Positions 1-10,500 are shown, counted from the first letter of the stretch. The stretch: DNA of 64,000 nt from Hofstenia miamia (GCA_004352715.1 SCFE01000035.1:805754-869753), one strand, 5' to 3'. The notes: a model not told the origin generated them from the letters alone. A program made the numbers and translations.

Positions 1-415
1 CACAATAATGTCAATAAACACAATCAAGTATCATACTAAACATGAAGAAATACATGCCAAATAAATATCATTTGAATATAAAATTAAATAATTCTATTGC
101 AAAATACCAAAATATAAAAATATACAAACTAAAAGGCACTTCGAAGGTTGAACCTCACGATGCACGAAAGCCGAATGAGTCCTCCGCGAGAGACTCTTTT
201 CGTCTAGGAATTTCCGGAGGACTACGATACAGTCTGCCATTTTGAGGTGAGGAGTCCGTGAAATGTGAATTAGGAGAGTTATTTAATGATCCATTAAGCA
301 TTTTTAAGAGTTCGTGGTTGTTTGAAGGCATTCGACCAGTCTCAATAGCGAGAGGGGCAGGTGGAGGAGGTAGGAGGTCTTCACAATCGCCGTCTGAAGA
401 TTCTGTAGTCAAGCT
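1..415 (-). other. Duplicate copy of the caskin-like 3' end (contig overlap)
   Basis: Bases 1-415 are the same as 1496-1910, up to the single N at 416. They carry the last 86 or so codons of the caskin-like gene (minus strand, stop at 155) and its 3' flank. Because the copy stops exactly at an N, it is best read as the end of one contig overlapping the next, not as a second gene. The overlap would be expected to continue left of the window and match 417-1495. Confidence 0.85.
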
Positions 416-416
416 N

Positions 417-1480
417 TTACTTTTGACTTATATTAATAGCAAAGACAGTAGGCATGCAACCTGTCCACTAATTTTACAAAATTTTTAATGAATTATGTTT
501 ATAAAAATATCGGCAATGTTCGACCAAAAGGCGAACTAATTTGAATTTCGAATGTTAATTCAACAATAATCGCTATTTTCACAATTATTATTTTTTGAGA
601 ATTAGTTGAAAATTTCAGTGAAAATGAACAAATTTAATCACAGATTCCAGCGCTTATCTCTCAATAATGATAAGAAGCGTGTGCTATATGCTATGCCACC
701 ATTAAATAAGCCCCTTGAACCTTAATCCATATAATAACATATGTGATGTAACACATATGAAACCTATATTTCCATTAAAATATGCGTTATTCAGTACATA
801 ACAATTACGAATCGACATGTCTGAAATAACGAAACAAAGACAATAGAACAATACGCTTTAACCCACACATTGTCGACATGTGTGTAAATACGAAATTAAA
901 ACACATTTTTCGAATTTTTAAATTTCCTAAACTCAAAATTCAACAAACTAATGCTGTACCTATGAAAAGGCGATTTTAGAGAGTTTGAAAGAAGGTTGTC
1001 AAGGAACCCCTGATCTTTTTAAATATTGCATTGGTTCAAAAACCGATTGCATAAAAATATGAAGCCCTTTTCGGATGAAATGAAAGACTAAGGAAGATAC
1101 CAAACACCGTCTCTTTACCTTGACAATCTTAATGTATGTAAATGGAATTAATAAATTACAAGAGCAGCTCATAAATGTTAAGGCCTGTCTGCGCAAATTT
1201 TGTTTTCTTAAGTGACGATCTAACTACATACTAGTCGAAATAACCTTTTAACAATGAATTCTACTCGATGCCAGAACTTCAATTCGCAATCTATCCAATT
1301 AGCAATTACGCGCTTGATTAAATTTATTGTTATCAGAGAACTAAGTAAGCATTCTTGCTTTTTAAATGAGCCGTTGAATGAAACAAATAACGCATAATAT
1401 TGATAAAAGGTTATAAATGCAGAAACTGAGCAGGTAAAAATAATAAAAAACATATTCCAATAGAAGAACCTGATTTTCAT
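417..1480. other. 3' flank of the caskin-like gene
   Basis: AT-rich non-coding DNA. Short open frames here lack recognisable domains. Nothing else supported. Confidence 0.5.
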
Positions 1481-1481
1481 A

Positions 1482-1487
1482 TTTATT
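1482..1487 (-). promoter_or_regulatory. Candidate polyadenylation signal of the caskin-like gene
   Basis: AATAAA on the minus strand about 165 bases after the stop codon. A second AATAAA lies near 1322-1327. The spacing is plausible for a short 3' UTR, but such hexamers are common in AT-rich DNA. Confidence 0.35.
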
Positions 1488-1649
1488 GATGACACCACAA
1501 TAATGTCAATAAACACAATCAAGTATCATACTAAACATGAAGAAATACATGCCAAATAAATATCATTTGAATATAAAATTAAATAATTCTATTGCAAAAT
1601 ACCAAAATATAAAAATATACAAACTAAAAGGCACTTCGAAGGTTGAACC

Positions 1650-4175
1650 TCACGATGCACGAAAGCCGAATGAGTCCTCCGCGAGAGACTCTTTTCGTCT
1701 AGGAATTTCCGGAGGACTACGATACAGTCTGCCATTTTGAGGTGAGGAGTCCGTGAAATGTGAATTAGGAGAGTTATTTAATGATCCATTAAGCATTTTT
1801 AAGAGTTCGTGGTTGTTTGAAGGCATTCGACCAGTCTCAATAGCGAGAGGGGCAGGTGGAGGAGGTAGGAGGTCTTCACAATCGCCGTCTGAAGATTCTG
1901 TAGTCAAGCTAGATGAAGAATTACACGATGACATTTTGCCTTTGTGATTGATTATAGGAGGCTCAGGGTCTACTAACGGACTTCGCGGTAGCTTGAATGA
2001 CGAACTAAACGGGGGAGGTGATGCTGGTTTGAAAATTGAGTTTGGAATGGCTCGAGGTGAGATCGGGGTTAAAAATGAAGGTTGAAATGATAAAGAGTTT
2101 TTAGCAATTGGTGATTGCAGAACTGGCTGTGAAGTGAAAGGATCGATTGACACATGTGCGGCGGATGGCTTTTTGTTGCGCTTCAAGGAAGCACCAGGTG
2201 TGACGACAATGTGTTCAAATGGATCATGCTTGTGTTCACTACCAGAATCTGAATTTGACAGTGAGCTAGCGTGTCTGATGTGACTAGTATCTAAGCTATT
2301 TAAGTTGCGATTGGGGTTGCGACAGTCATCCATTCCAAATTGCAGTTCAGTCAATGTTTCATTTGATGTAAAACTACTGCGTTCTCCTCCGCTACCACTA
2401 CTTGAGCTCTTAGAGTCTTTGCTTGCACAAGAGACTACACTTAACGGGCGTTCTTTTGAAAATTGCCGTTCCATTAAAACAGGCGAGTAGGTCCGTGTGC
2501 TCAAATCGTCGTCTGAATTGTGTTCTTGAGCAGTGAATTGAGGAATTGAATCATCAATAGCTCGAAAAGTACTATTTCTTTCTAAGGACATTTCTAAAGC
2601 TTTACTAAGTTCATCTTCGTAGTTATCATCAATAGGCAACGGCATTTCAGTAGGTTGCAATTTTGATAGATAATTTAGTTGAGATATCCCAACAAGAAGC
2701 CGTTTTTGATGGCCCAGTTTGGTGATACCGATATCCATTATATCCTCGATATTACATTCTTTAAATGATGCCATGGTTTTCATGCCTGCATTTTCAAACA
2801 ATGTTTCATATTGAAGTAAATCAATAGCTGTTAAAAAATCATGCACTGACTCAGGTACGAAATTTATTAAAACAGAAGAGGGCCCATGCGATTGAATAAC
2901 TTCAGAAAGTCTTAAACGATCTCTAGGATTACTTATTCCCACAGCTGCGAGATCGGCGTTGTTCATATGCAAGAGTGTTGCATAATCATATCCATTGTCA
3001 ATAAGACTGCCAACATATTCTTCAAGAGAGTAACGAGCAAGAAATGGCTTCAATATGTTGTAAGCCCGAGCAACATTTGCTACAGGACCATTTAGTTCTA
3101 CCAAAGTCTGTGTAATATCATTTAAAGACTGCATTGAAATTTCTTCAATTTCGGGAGATAAATTTAGTCTCTCACTTGGGAGAAAGGTACAGGGAATGAA
3201 AGGTTTGCTTGTTGATCCATTTCCATCTGAATTAGGACGTTTAAGACTAGGGTATTCATTGACAATAAAATCAGTTTTAATGCTGGGAACACCAAAGGGA
3301 CTAGAGTGTCGTTCAAGTCGCAAAGAACTAGCGGGATGTGCAGAAGTTTGCCCCAAAGCACGAAGTAAAACCTGACGAATGTGAGCAAATCCATCCTTTG
3401 ATTTAAGTGTAGTTACAAGATCAAGAGCAGTTGCCCCGGACGTATTTGTTGCCTTAACGTTAATTCCACTTTCAATAAGAAATCTAACTGTATCAATTTT
3501 TCCACTTATTGCAGCTTCATGTAAAGCAGTTCCCCGGGAAGTCTCTTTGTTAATATCAAACCCGGCATTCAAAAGTGCACTGACAACATCTACATGACCG
3601 TTTCTTGCGGCAAGATGTAAGGGAGATTCATAGTTCGCAGAATCCACATCGTGTTCAACGTTCAAAGTAGCAATGACTCTGGGAACTTTTAGAAAGGCTT
3701 CGACAACACAAAGCCGACCAAACTCTGCTGCAAGATCAACGGGTGTTTTAAATGAAAGAGACGGTAGTGTTGGATCTGCTCCGAATTTTAAAAGGGCTTC
3801 CACAGCTCGAATGTGACCATGCATTGCTGCTAAATGAAGCGCAGTCTCGCCGCGCGCTTTTGAAACTGCATTAATTTGAGCATTACGTTGAATAAGCTCC
3901 AACAGACAATCAGTGTGGCCAGCCCAGGCGGCAAGATGTATTGGTCTGTCACCAGTTCCATCTAAACATTCCACATCGTTAAAGACACATAGAACAAGAG
4001 AAATAATTTCGGGTTTACGACAAAGTGCTGCGCGATGCAAAACTGTGAAACCATTAGAATCTTTATACAGAAGTTTTTTACTAATGTGGCCTTTGCTATG
4101 AATTTGTTCTACAATTTTCCGAGTTAACTCCACATCTTCATTGACGATAGCATGTAACAAATCCTTCGCACCCAT
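1650..4175 (-). CDS. Caskin-like ankyrin repeat / tandem SAM scaffold protein
   Basis: Open frame of 841 codons. Residues about 40-270 hold six to seven ankyrin repeats (cores such as PLHLAARNGH and TALHEAA). Two SAM domains follow back to back at about 372-432 and 438-505; the second contains ITKLGHQKRLLVGI, close to the caskin SAM2 signature. Residues 506-841 are Ser/Pro-rich and look disordered, with a PPPPAP stretch. Caskins are cytoplasmic scaffolds, linked in animals to CASK/LAR signalling at synapses and axons; that role is inferred from the family. Vertebrate caskins have an SH3 domain between the ankyrin and SAM blocks; none is visible in residues 275-370. ANKS1 was considered, but the SAM sequences fit caskin better and no PTB domain follows. 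The start is supported by an in-frame TAA directly before the ATG, with a good splice acceptor just upstream, so earlier exons are probably 5' UTR. It has no relation to its transposon neighbours. Confidence 0.82.
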   Translation of the reverse strand: MGAKDLLHAIVNEDVELTRKIVEQIHSKGHISKKLLYKDSNGFTVLHRAALCRKPEIISLVLCVFNDVECLDGTGDRPIHLAAWAGHTDCLLELIQRNAQINAVSKARGETALHLAAMHGHIRAVEALLKFGADPTLPSLSFKTPVDLAAEFGRLCVVEAFLKVPRVIATLNVEHDVDSANYESPLHLAARNGHVDVVSALLNAGFDINKETSRGTALHEAAISGKIDTVRFLIESGINVKATNTSGATALDLVTTLKSKDGFAHIRQVLLRALGQTSAHPASSLRLERHSSPFGVPSIKTDFIVNEYPSLKRPNSDGNGSTSKPFIPCTFLPSERLNLSPEIEEISMQSLNDITQTLVELNGPVANVARAYNILKPFLARYSLEEYVGSLIDNGYDYATLLHMNNADLAAVGISNPRDRLRLSEVIQSHGPSSVLINFVPESVHDFLTAIDLLQYETLFENAGMKTMASFKECNIEDIMDIGITKLGHQKRLLVGISQLNYLSKLQPTEMPLPIDDNYEDELSKALEMSLERNSTFRAIDDSIPQFTAQEHNSDDDLSTRTYSPVLMERQFSKERPLSVVSCASKDSKSSSSGSGGERSSFTSNETLTELQFGMDDCRNPNRNLNSLDTSHIRHASSLSNSDSGSEHKHDPFEHIVVTPGASLKRNKKPSAAHVSIDPFTSQPVLQSPIAKNSLSFQPSFLTPISPRAIPNSIFKPASPPPFSSSFKLPRSPLVDPEPPIINHKGKMSSCNSSSSLTTESSDGDCEDLLPPPPAPLAIETGRMPSNNHELLKMLNGSLNNSPNSHFTDSSPQNGRLYRSPPEIPRRKESLAEDSFGFRAS

Positions 4176-4180
4176 TTACA

Positions 4181-4199
4181 CTGTGTGAAGAAATAAAAT
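4181..4199 (-). promoter_or_regulatory. Probable 3' splice acceptor before the caskin-like start codon
   Basis: Read on the minus strand, a pyrimidine-rich run ends in CACAG, followed by TGTAA and then the ATG. This is a typical 3' splice site and places the start codon six bases into the exon. Upstream 5' UTR exon(s) would then lie beyond 4200. Not confirmed by transcripts. Confidence 0.5.
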
Positions 4200-6210
4200 A
4201 TAACTAATATAATCAGCTAGTTCATTCTGTAAAACACTAAATTAAACATTACTCAGAGAATTTACTATAATTAATTACAATAGATGGCGTTACATAAACT
4301 AAAAATTCAAACATTACAACAAATCAAATTTTCGCATTATAAAAGAATTATCACAAAATTAATAAAAGTTTGACATACAACTGGGGCGTCAATTAAATTG
4401 GGAATTTAATTCGGACAACTGTGTGCTGCTTCCAAACAAAAATAACAAGTATAGTTTTACTAAAACTATTCAAAAAAGCCTATCGACTTATAAATTCTTT
4501 ATAGTATTCTTAGAATTGTCTTAAATGTTTTAAGAAAATTTTGTTTACGGTCTCAAGTACTAAAAAATTTATTGTAAATAAATCCTCATAAAATTTTGAA
4601 AAAACTCAATTTCTTAAATGGTTGCCGGATGAATACATAAAATTCTTGTAAATGAAAAATCAAATACAAATATACATTGATAAACACAGGTTGTTCAAAA
4701 TCAACTTGCAACATGCTATTAAAAGTTATACTAGGATTGTATGAGTCAATTGGTCAATTACTGACATTTCAAAATTAATGTAAAATAGAAACCATGTATA
4801 CAAAATGTTAAATATGACCAATTGAAATCAGCATTTGCAAGGAAAAGCATGATTTCATCGAAGTTGCTATTTCACATGATCTTGGATGCAAAGATTAAAT
4901 AGAAGTTGTTCCGTAAGGAATGAAGAGTTGATTAAATTCTACGAATATGTTAATTCCCAAAGACAGCACTTCAACCCTCTCCCTTTTTGTACTGGCTTTA
5001 NNNNNNNNNNNNNNNNNATTAAAAGTTATACTAGGATTGTATGAGTCAATTGGTCAATTACTGACATTTCAAAATTAATGTAAAATAGAAACCATGTATA
5101 CAAAATGTTAAATATGACCAATTGAAATCAGCATTTGCAAGGAAAAGCATGATTTCATCGAAGTTGCTATTTCACATGATCTTGGATGCAAAGATTAAAT
5201 AGAAGTTGTTCCGTAAGGAATGAAGAGTTGATTAAATTCTACGAATATGTTAATTCCCAAAGACAGCACTTCAACCCTCTCCCTTTTTGTACTGGCTTTA
5301 ACTGAGACCCTCCAAGATTAATAATAGTGATAAAGCCAAGCGAACGAAGTAAGAGCAACCGTTTTGTTATGCAATGATCATACGCTACTCTATTTATGTA
5401 AGCACCAGTAAATTCCGTAAACAGCAAAAATAAGAAAAATCTAGTGGCAGAAATACAAAATTGCCAAAAATAGGAAATTCAAATTAGTTTAAAAAGGCAC
5501 CAGCAACAAGTTTAGTGCGATTGAACTTCGATTCGCAAATAAGCTGAAATGAAATACATTTAGCATTATTTCGGGAAATTGTACAAATTAACAAATATAC
5601 ACTTAGTTAAGAAACATTTGTAAGCTCTACGTTTATAAGGTAGCAAAATGCGAAAACACACGCAGGCAAATATTTGGATAAATTAAATGCGTACTAGAGA
5701 CTAAATATCAACTCCAAATATATAAACCGACAAAATCATTTTATACCTTTAAATTGCCGAGAAGAAAACTCCAGAATATTCTGATCAGCCCAATGAATAA
5801 ATAGATTATTTCACATAAACTAGAGAATTAACAACATCGAAAGAATTTGGATTTCCTAATTCTTACAGTTTATGCTTTGCACATTTGTTTGGATTGATTG
5901 AATGATAAGATCAATATTAATACGCAAATATAAACTGTCTCATCAAAAACACAAATTTCACTGACAAATTACATGAGTTTGTAAATACTTTTTTTTGAAT
6001 ATGATGATCCTTATATGGGTAAAGCTAATTTTTTGACAAGATGAAGTTCGTTGAGCGGAAGAATTGAATGGAGTATACATCTAATGAAGAAAATATACTT
6101 CTTTCAATAAAACTACCATTTGTGTGCTCGCTGCAAATATCTGTTTAGCTGTTATAGTCAATTATCGACACTTTGAAAAATGCAGCCATCCCATCTTTGC
6201 TGACATTGTA
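4200..6210. other. Upstream flank with a failed contig join
   Basis: AT-rich DNA upstream of the caskin-like gene. It may hold its 5' UTR exon(s) and promoter, but none can be pinpointed. Bases 4718-5000 recur as 5018-5300 on either side of a 17-base N run, so the true length is about 300 bases shorter. No protein domain recognised. Confidence 0.55.
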
Positions 6211-6215
6211 GAGTG

Positions 6216-6830
6216 TTAACCTCTTGTTCACCATGCACGCATATATACATCCTTATTGTGTTCACCTAGCGACACAGGATGTATATATAGATTCTCAAAA
6301 CAACCACTACTTTGTGACTCCAGTGGCGTGAATAAAATCACGAGGAGCTAGGCGATGACGTTGTGTGGGAAGAGCTCGACAAAGCGTTTTGGAGGCTTAG
6401 TGATAAACTATAAAGATTCTAGATTTCATAGCTACACCTGGAATCAAAGTTGAACTGCTTGAAGATGCAACAAATGATCCGACCTGCATGCACATTTCTA
6501 AGCAAGATCATGGGTTAAAACTACAAGGGCTGAAATGAAGGGATTCCTTGCCCTTCTCTCTTAATGGAAATAGTGTACAAATTCGAGATGTCACGGAACA
6601 GATACACAACAATTCTTAGATTTTTACATTTTGCTGACAATTCTGAATATGACCCTAATGATCCAAACCGGGACAGGTTGTAAAAAGTCAAATTGCTCAA
6701 GAGAAAAGCATTTCTATCGACGAGGAGTTAATGTTATGAAAGAGAGACCTACAGGGCAATGTCATCAGTTCATGGGAAGTGTCCACAGAAATGATGAAAA
6801 GATTAGCATATAGAAAGTGAACTAAGAATG
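6216..6830 (+). pseudogene. piggyBac-type transposase remnant with 5' end
   Basis: Reading in shifted frames gives the piggyBac transposase landmarks in order: a start of the DDE domain region (MKGFLALL, then MSRNRYTTILRFLHF), the stretch ADNSEYDPNDPNRDRL (6630-6680) and the very conserved ISIDEELML followed by a stop where the family has Trp (TGG to TGA). This is a cut-and-paste DNA transposase of the PGBD4-like type. TTAA at 6216-6219 followed by CCTCTTGTTCACC is a good 5' terminus for this superfamily, which always uses TTAA targets. Frameshifts and stops make the copy dead. The 3' terminus was not found. Confidence 0.8.
6240..6290. repeat. Sub-terminal palindrome of the piggyBac copy
   Basis: Arms ATATATACATCCT and AGGATGTATATAT are perfect inverted repeats separated by a loop of about 22 bases that repeats the terminal GTTCACC. 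Palindromes containing TATATA just inside the end are common in piggyBac-like elements and probably help the transposase recognise the end. Confidence 0.55.
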
Positions 6831-6834
6831 TAGG

Positions 6835-7150
6835 ATTTCATTTTATTGAGGAAGAAGAATGTTGGCAGCAGGTCAAACGGGACTGTATTACGTCACTGGC
6901 AGGTGATACTGAACTTGCTAAATCTAATGCCTCTAATCGCTACCAGGTCATCCCTTTCCCGAGTTGATTCCTCCAACGGCAATTCGTTTATGACCAAAAT
7001 AAAAAACCAAGTAAAAATCCAAGATGACCACCGGTTGTCTGGGTGTCAAATCTCTGGTAGGCAGGGACTTAATTGTCACAGAAGATACATTTTATGAGAT
7101 TACTTTCAAAAATGTTATACCAGCTGTTGGTTCAAGTTGTCGTGAATGAT
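6835..7150 (+). other. Unassigned coding-like remnant after the piggyBac fragment
   Basis: Short open pieces continue on the plus strand, one reading ...FIEEEECWQQVKRD and a later one GVKSLVGRDLIVTEDTFYE. They do not match piggyBac regions I recognise. They could be cargo of the piggyBac copy, its diverged 3' part or another element. Confidence 0.25.
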
Positions 7151-7154
7151 ATAA

Positions 7155-7865
7155 TTACACTATGTTTTCTGTTTATTGAAGGCCGACAAAAAACAATGGT
7201 ATGTGCTAACTAAGATATAAACGGGGGCCGCTTATTCGGCACCTAAGAGTAAAGGAAACCTTTTCAATTTCGTTTAAAAGATAGTGTGACTGACGAAATC
7301 AAATAGCATTGGGAAGTCAATTAGGAAAGAAATGAGGTATTTGCATATCAGTGTATCAAGATTTCCAGCTATTTGACGCTGAATTTTCAAAAGAACATGT
7401 TCTCTTGAACTATTCTTCCGCAAGGCAAATTGGTCGAAACTAATTTCTTCTGTCATAACTTCAATCAAGTATTCCTGTAAAATGAGAATCGATGTAATTT
7501 ATACACGCCTGTAACCATTGACTCTCTAAAGAGTCAAAGCAACATATTTACTAAAAGTTACAAATAAAATAAAATATAAACAGATCTAAAGCTACAAACT
7601 AATAAACAATAAATAATAATACTAATAATAATAAGAATCAATGTTTGTGCAGGTGTTCAATATTGTGCGTATGTCTGGAATGCATGTTGTTTCCTGGTGT
7701 ACATTGTTTCGTTAGCAGTGATTTCTGTAGTTTTTTCTAAACTAAACAGAAATTTGTGTCATCGCTCATTTAATTTAACAGTCTTTTAGGAAGAGAAGAT
7801 ATGTTTGACGAGACTTGAATAGATAGCATACGCAGATGAATTTGATAGAACGGAGATAATGTTAT
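7155..7865. other. AT-rich spacer
   Basis: No gene or recognised repeat apart from short (AAT)-rich stretches near 7610-7635. Confidence 0.4.
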
Positions 7866-7867
7866 AC

Positions 7868-7869
7868 TT

Positions 7870-7917
<48 letters not shown>
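7868..7917 (+). repeat. (AAT)n microsatellite at the 5' edge of the R4/Dong-like element
   Basis: About 16 units of ATA/AAT directly precede the ATGATG that opens the retroelement frame. Dong, of the R4 clade, is known to insert at TAA repeats, so this may be the target sequence. Read as protein it gives a run of isoleucines, which is not a real N-terminus. Confidence 0.85.
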
Positions 7918-7919
<2 letters not shown>

Positions 7920-9066
7920 TGAAAAGTCATGATAGAGCAAAGGCCCTCAGTCCCCGGCAGGCCTTCAATGGTCAGAGGGTGCTAAGAATCTCCGGACAAC
8001 AGGCGGACTCCACAATCGGGAGTGTGGACTCGAGAAGTGGCAGTACAGGATCCACACAGACCAATGGACAACGGCATAAGTGGACAGATGAGCAGAACAG
8101 GACAGCATTGGAGTGTTACAGAAGAAGCAGGCCAGATGAGAGGGGTTACAGGAAGAGAATGTTGGAAGAATGGAGGAAGGCAAGAACGGGATTAGAAGTT
8201 ACAGAGCAGAGGCTTGCAGGGCAAGTGAGAAAGTTACAGCTGGATGAGAGTAAGGGGAAAAAGAGAGTTGAACAAGTTAAGCAAAGGGAAGATGAAGTGA
8301 TAGATGTTGAGACAGAAGTGGCAGAAGTAGCAGATGCAGAAACTGAAGCAGCAATCAAGGAAAAGATGAAGGAAGAAATAGGTGAGAGAGCTAGGTTGCC
8401 AATCCCAAGAAGAGTTAAGAGAAGTAAGCTAGCAGTAGAGACAGCAAAAGTCAATAAAGTGTTGGAGAGGATAGATGCTAGGAGTGTTACAGAAGTAAAT
8501 AGCTTAGTGTATGCAGGGGCATGTGAGGTGCTGAAGAATGTAGGCGTGGAAATAAAGAAGAAGAGGTGGCAAGAAGATAAGGGAGACAGAAAGCCAGCAT
8601 GGGAAAGAAGAATTGAGAATAAGGTGGCAAAGATTAGGCAGCAAATAGGGAAGATCCGGACAAGTAAGGCAGTGCAGGACAGGTGCAGGGTAGGTAAGGG
8701 GAAGACTATAGAAACTGCAAGAGAAGAGCTTAAGCAGAGATTAGTTGCAGAAGCTGAGAAACTGAGAAAGTATAGGGCAAGGGCAAAGCAGGCAAGAGAC
8801 AATATGAAGTTTGAGACACAAGAAGGAAGATTCTACAAAGAACTAGATGCAGGAGAAAAGGCTACAGCTAGAGCAGGCGAAGATGCAGTAAGGTTCTGGG
8901 AGAATATATGGGGAAGTGCGGGACCAGAGATAGAGAATGTACAGATACAGAAAGAAGCCAGGCAAGAAGAAGAAGTAATCACAACTGTAAGGCTGAAGGA
9001 GGCTCTAAAGAAGATGAAGAACTGGAAGGCGCCAGGCAGAGATGAGGTACAGAAATCCATTCTTAT
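7918..9066 (+). mobile_element. 5' half of an R4/Dong-like non-LTR retrotransposon ORF
   Basis: Uninterrupted frame from the ATGATG at 7918. The N-terminus has a short Myb/SANT-like stretch (HKWTDEQNRTALECYRRSR ... LEVTEQRLAGQVRKL), then about 250 residues of Lys/Glu-rich helix, then WENIWG and the entry to the reverse transcriptase domain, KMKNWKAPGRDEVQ (usually KAPGPDG). This order matches the single-ORF, restriction-endonuclease type elements of the R4/Dong group. The frame is cut right after this motif and runs into unrelated sequence at about 9060, so RT catalytic motifs and endonuclease are missing. GC content is visibly higher than the surroundings, suggesting a fairly recent arrival. 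The 3' half of the same family appears at 33524-34362. Confidence 0.72.
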
Positions 9067-9072
9067 CCTAGT

Positions 9073-9486
9073 GTGGATACTATTGAAATGAATAAAATTA
9101 TTAAAGAACACAGCCCCAAGAAAATAGACACTATTGTTTTAAATATTGGCACCTCAGATGCTTTACATTGTATATATGATCGTGATAAAGCTTTTCAAAG
9201 CTTTCTTGCCAATATCTGTGATATAATTACTTCGACTCACAAAGTTTTCAATCCTAGGAAAATATGTTTCATGGATTTTACACCTCTCATAAACGAAAAT
9301 CTCCATAAAACAAGATATGTTACTATGTTCAAGGAAGTTCTGCAAAATTTAACAAAGGAATTTGATTTTTTGGAAATTATAAATGTATTTAATGTGTTTA
9401 TGAAGAGTCCAACAGTTGTTGATTCCTACCTTTTAGCACGAGATGGCATACATTTGTCAAGAGTAGGGCTCAGAATATTTGTTTAG
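9073..9486 (+). mobile_element. SGNH/GDSL hydrolase domain of a CR1-like non-LTR element (truncated)
   Basis: 137 codons with the later blocks of an SGNH (GDSL-type) esterase: TIVLNIGTSD corresponds to the block with Gly and Asn/Asp, and ARDGIHLSRVG carries the catalytic Asp-x-x-His. The N-terminal block with the nucleophile Ser is missing, because the domain is joined at about 9060 to the broken R4/Dong-like frame. Esterase domains in ORF1 are known from CR1-type and related retroelements, where they are thought to act on lipids or membranes during mobilisation. A retroelement origin fits the 2A-like motif and endonuclease that follow at 9884-10300. A host or phage-like esterase is less likely. 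Confidence 0.65.
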
Positions 9487-9883
9487 CAAATAATAATGCA
9501 TTTTGGTCATCATAAATATTACAGTCAAAAGTCAATGAAAAGCAATGAAAAACCACCCTCAAATTTTGCCCAGGAAAAACGTCTGTACAGAAAAATAAAT
9601 GGTGGATTACCACACCTCCCTCATTTCGGAATGACTCCATTTCATACAGAGACTCTGTACTCAATAAAGTACAAACACAAAACCAAGAGGTGCAGGCTGT
9701 ACTACAAAGATTATTACAAATATTCCAATGATCGCCCAAAACTCAAAATCTTATAGACCTGTAAAAATTTTATTTGTGTGCGCCCTTCTTGCATTTGGTT
9801 TACAGTATCATGCAAACAGTAATTAAACTTTCTATGTACGATGTATATTCCAGACTGCGCTATCAAATGCAAGAATTATAGGT

Positions 9884-10300
9884 GTGAAAAAAACGTTTAT
9901 AGTAGTTCTGCTTTCCCCAGCATCTGTATTATATTACATCTTTTTATTACTCATTGTAATTTCTGGTGATGTAGATTTGAATCCTTGGCCAAGCATACAT
10001 GATATATCTGCATTAGCTGAAATTGCAAGATTTATCTCAAAAAAAATTAAGTTTATTTATTTAAATGCACGCAGTTTATGATCACATAGGTTAGAATTCT
10101 TTGAAATAACTGAAAATTTTGATATCCACACAATCTATGCAATTACAGAAACATTGTTGGAACCATTATGCTGCATTGATTTATATAATCAAAATAAAGA
10201 AAAATTTGATATTTTTAGTAAAGCATTACATGGGAGAGGCGGAGGAATTTTATTTCAATCCTGTGTGCAGGTACGATCTTGAACAACAACATGAAATTTT
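9884..10300 (+). mobile_element. 2A-like leader and AP-endonuclease start of a CR1-like ORF2
   Basis: The first 36 codons end in a hydrophobic stretch followed by SGDVDLNPWP (9962-9991), closely resembling the 2A-like self-separation signal SGDVExNPGP found at the start of ORF2 in some non-LTR elements. After it comes KFIYLNARSL, the first motif of the APE endonuclease (usually LNARSL), then a stop, and in the next bases AITETLLEP, containing the catalytic Glu, and GRGGGILF. This order (SGNH, 2A, endonuclease) is that of a CR1-type element. It is broken by the stop at 10080 and loses the reading frame after about 10300. The key Gly of NPGP is Trp here, so the 2A signal would not work. Confidence 0.72.
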
Positions 10301-10500
10301 TGAATCTATGTGGATTGAAATTTCTAAAGAAAATTTGTCTGTCCATCACATTTCTCAATATTGGCTATAATCCAAATAATAATAATAAATATATTTACAC
10401 AGAACAATTTGAAAATGTTATAAAATAATAAAATTAAATTAAAAAAAATATTTGTCCCATAAATGCTGGCAAGGGCTGATGTTGTCACAAACAGCAGCAA

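Noticed and set aside
1650-4175. Identification as ANKS1A/ANKS1B
   Set aside because: Domain order is similar, but the SAM sequences (notably TKLGHQKRLLVGI) fit caskin better and there is no PTB domain. The choice still needs a phylogeny.
7859-7917. N-terminal poly-isoleucine membrane segment of the R4/Dong-like protein
   Set aside because: It is the (AAT)n microsatellite read in frame; the ATGATG at 7918 is a better start.
8146-8802. Minus-strand frame of 218 codons rich in Ser, Leu and Phe
   Set aside because: Shadow of the Lys/Glu-rich plus-strand retroelement frame.
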